A stretch of DNA of 64,000 bases from Streptomyces sp. GESEQ-35 (GTDB lineage: Bacteria; Actinomycetota; Actinomycetes; Streptomycetales; Streptomycetaceae), in contig NZ_JAFFSX010000002.1 in the NCBI RefSeq assembly GCF_017948485.1, positions 310,001 through 374,000 of the forward strand. Direction: 5' to 3'. A model generated the notes under the pieces. The model saw only the letters and a list, made by a program, of their open reading frames with translations, did no database searches and was not told the origin of the DNA. Of the stretch, positions 61,982 through 64,000 are shown piece by piece. Numbering within the stretch: the stretch's first letter is position 1; every line of letters starts with the position of its first letter. The position numbers and the translations under genes were made by a program.

Positions 61982-62878
61982 TCAGCCCTTGATGCCGGTC
62001 TGTGCGATCCCCTGGACCAGCCAGCGCTGGAGGAAGAGGAAGACGCACAGCAGGGGCAGGATGGAAATGGCGGTGGCCATGAAGATCGTATGGAAGACGA
62101 CGGTCTGGTTGGTCATGTAGTTGGACAGCGCGACCTGAACGGTCCACGCGTCCGGGCTCTGGCCGATGACCAGCGGCCAGAGGAAGGCGTTCCAGCCGTT
62201 GATGAACGTGATGGTGGCGATCGCCGCGAAGAAGTTCAGCGAGTTGGGCACGACGACACGCCAGTACGCGCCCCAGTAGCCCAGCCCGTCCATGCGCGCC
62301 GCCTCCTCCAGCTCCTTGGGGAACCCCAGGAAGTACTGCCGGAACAGGAAGCAGGTGAAACCACTGAAGAGGCCCGGGATGATGAGACCGCGATAGCTGT
62401 CCACCCAGCCGAGCGACGAGACCAGCACAAAGCTGGGGACGAAGGTCACGGCGGTCGGGACCATCAGGGTTCCGAGGACGGCGTAGAAGATCTTGTTGGC
62501 GTGCTTGTACGGGATACGGGCCAGGCCGTAGCCCGCGAGCGAGCACACCAGCAGGACCCCGACGGTGTGCAGGACGGCGACGACCGTGGAGTTCCACAGC
62601 GACTGGGCGAAGGGGACCATCGGGTCGTTGAACAGCTCGCTGATGTTGCCCCACTGGAGGTCCGTGGGGAAGAACTGCCAGTTCTCTCCGGTGATCTCGG
62701 GATCGGTGGAGAGGGCGTTGCGGACCAGGATGTAGAACGGGACCAGGAAGAGGAGTGCGGCGACACCGGTGGCGATGTAGAGGCCGGTGGAGCTCATCAC
62801 GCCGCCTCCGCGCCTGACGCGGCGGGGCTTGTCCGCCGGCCGGGCGGTCTTCTGCGTGTCGGGCATGGTGGTGGTCAC
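61982..62878 (-). CDS. Carbohydrate ABC transporter permease (MalG type), third importer
   Basis: This 298-residue permease has an Arg-rich cytoplasmic tail, then about six helices starting with TGLYIATGVAALLFLVPFYI. The EAA loop is ELEEAARMDGLGYWGAYWRVVVPNSLN. The gene overlaps its MalF-type partner by ATGA and lies 27 bp upstream of the GH2 gene, making a binding protein, MalF, MalG and LacZ operon for galacto-oligosaccharides. Confidence 0.92.
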   Translation of the reverse strand: MTTTMPDTQKTARPADKPRRVRRGGGVMSSTGLYIATGVAALLFLVPFYILVRNALSTDPEITGENWQFFPTDLQWGNISELFNDPMVPFAQSLWNSTVVAVLHTVGVLLVCSLAGYGLARIPYKHANKIFYAVLGTLMVPTAVTFVPSFVLVSSLGWVDSYRGLIIPGLFSGFTCFLFRQYFLGFPKELEEAARMDGLGYWGAYWRVVVPNSLNFFAAIATITFINGWNAFLWPLVIGQSPDAWTVQVALSNYMTNQTVVFHTIFMATAISILPLLCVFLFLQRWLVQGIAQTGIKG

Positions 62879-63840
62879 TTGGACTCCTCACCCCTTCCGA
62901 AGCCCATGATCTTGCCCTGGAGCAGGGTCACGACACAGATGAGAACGGTCAGGATGACCGCGCCCGCGCTGCCCGCGCCGTAGTCCTGGTTCTCACCGAG
63001 GGCCTTGTAGTACAGCTCGACCAGGGGCGGACGGCCCCATGTGGTCTTCTGGAGCAGGTTGAAGAACTCGTCGAAGGCCTGGTACGCGGCGATGAGCAGC
63101 AGCAGGACCACGGCGGTCGAGGTGGCCCGCAGCTGGGGCAGGGTGATGTACCGGAAGGTCTGCCAGCCGGGCTTGGCGCCGTCGATGGCGGCCGCCTCGT
63201 ACAGCTCGTCCGGGATGTTCTGGAGCGCGGCCAGGAACAGGATCATGTAGAAGCCGGACTGGAGCCACAGCCGGGCGCTGACGATGACCAGCCAGTACCA
63301 GGGCGGATTGGGGTCGGCCAGCCAGGCGATGTTCTCGATCCCGAACCAGCCGAGGACCGTGTTCATCAGGCCGAAGCGGACGCCGCTGAAGATGGACATC
63401 TTCCAGATGAGCGAGGCCGCGACATAGCTCACCGCGGTCGGCAGGAAGAAGACCGAGCGGAAGAAGGCCCGCATGAACCGCAGCCGGTTCACCACGAGGG
63501 CGAGGGCCAGCGAGAAGGCCCAGGTGGTGGGCACGATGAACGCGGCGAAGACGGTGAAGGTGCCGAGCGAACCGACGAAGTCGTCGTTCGTCAGCATGTG
63601 CACGTAGTTGTCGAAGCCGATGAACCTCTCCGGGGTGACCGTGAAGCGGGCCTCGAAGAAGCTGAGATAGGCGCTCCAGATGATCGGTACGTAGACGAAG
63701 ATCGCCAGACCGATCAGGAACGGACCCGTGAAGAGCCAGAAGTTGAAGGTGCTGCTGCCCCGCAGCCCCCGCCGCGGCTTGGCCGGTGAGGCCTTCGCCG
63801 GGGCAGGGCTCGCGAGGTCGAGCTCGGTGCTCGTCGACAT
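62875..63840 (-). CDS. Carbohydrate ABC transporter permease (MalF type), third importer
   Basis: This 321-residue permease begins with an Ala/Pro/Lys-rich tail and the helix NFWLFTGPFLIGLAIFVYVPIIW. The EAA loop is ELYEAAAIDGAKPGWQTFRYITLPQLR. It is translationally coupled to the MalG-type gene. The binding-protein gene ends 20 bp upstream. Confidence 0.92.
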   Translation of the reverse strand: MSTSTELDLASPAPAKASPAKPRRGLRGSSTFNFWLFTGPFLIGLAIFVYVPIIWSAYLSFFEARFTVTPERFIGFDNYVHMLTNDDFVGSLGTFTVFAAFIVPTTWAFSLALALVVNRLRFMRAFFRSVFFLPTAVSYVAASLIWKMSIFSGVRFGLMNTVLGWFGIENIAWLADPNPPWYWLVIVSARLWLQSGFYMILFLAALQNIPDELYEAAAIDGAKPGWQTFRYITLPQLRATSTAVVLLLLIAAYQAFDEFFNLLQKTTWGRPPLVELYYKALGENQDYGAGSAGAVILTVLICVVTLLQGKIMGFGRGEESK

Positions 63841-63860
63841 GTCGCTGTCCGTCCGCCGGC

Positions 63861-64000
63861 CTATCCGAAGAGCTTCTTGAGCTCGCGGTTGATCGCCTTG
63901 TCGGCCTTGTCGAGAGACGCCTCCGGATCACCGTCCTTGCGGACGGAGTCGGCGAAGACGTCCTCCAGCGCGGTGATCATGGCCTGGGTCCAGCCGATGT
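63861..64000 (-). CDS. Sugar-binding protein of third importer, C-terminus only
   Basis: The last 45 codons of an open frame are present before the window edge, reading GWTQAMITALEDVFADSVRK and ending AINRELKKLFG. A helical C-terminus of this kind is standard for family 1 solute-binding proteins, and the position directly ahead of two permease genes fits. The remaining protein lies outside the window. Confidence 0.75.
   Translation of the reverse strand, partial: IGWTQAMITALEDVFADSVRKDGDPEASLDKADKAINRELKKLFG

Overview
The window reads as a chromosomal segment from a Streptomyces or close relative. GC is very high, codons end almost always in G or C, several starts are GTG (one is TTG), many exported enzymes carry Tat signals, and LacI, TetR and AraC regulators are abundant. 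No database was searched; family names rest on motifs I could read in the translations.

Layout. 1-3.9 kb: a truncated YihY/BrkB membrane protein, an NmrA-like reductase, two AraC-type regulators and a VOC protein. 3.9-11.4 kb: an oligosaccharide uptake operon on the minus strand (binding lipoprotein, two permeases, cytoplasmic GH43 enzyme) flanked by two LacI regulators. 11.8-27.5 kb: a hydroxyacid dehydrogenase faces a second sugar ABC transporter across a promoter region with five LacI-type palindromes. The transporter runs into a GH28-like beta-helix enzyme, two tandem alginate-lyase-family proteins and a carboxylesterase. A LacI paralog, a Tat-exported amidase and a small coupled protein follow. 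27.5-38.6 kb: homocysteine methyltransferase, a decayed monooxygenase tail, then a pectin side-chain cluster: a membrane-anchored protein with an autotransporter-type repeat, GH43 exo-arabinofuranosidase, GH43/CBM13 exo-1,3-galactanase, PL4 rhamnogalacturonan lyase, CE12 acetylesterase and a frameshifted DUF2264 gene.

38.6-59 kb is mixed: VOC, PEP-mutase-like and Nudix proteins; a cupin paired with a membrane-anchored alpha/alpha-toroid protein; a TetR/hydrolase pair; a secreted DNase-I-fold/jacalin protein; a Tat-exported PHP metallohydrolase with a coupled partner; an ArsR/MFS pair; a TM peptide/sigma-like/helical cassette; a further MFS; a TetR-controlled reductase/DHA2 pump unit; and an ABC-2 exporter. 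59-64 kb holds a third sugar locus: GH2 beta-galactosidase, two permeases and the tail of a binding protein.

Together the sugar genes suggest stepwise use of rhamnogalacturonan I and related pectic or uronic polymers. Exported lyases and esterases would cut the backbone and exo-arabinofuranosidase and exo-galactanase would trim side chains. Three ABC importers would take up oligomers, and cytoplasmic GH43 and GH2 enzymes would finish them, under several LacI repressors with AACCGGTT- or AAGCGCTT-centred operators. Signs of recent change are a 31-bp tandem duplication that frameshifts the DUF2264 gene, a 103-bp MITE-like element in the 3' end of the acetylesterase gene, in-frame 27-bp and 30-bp repeats, and two gene remnants.
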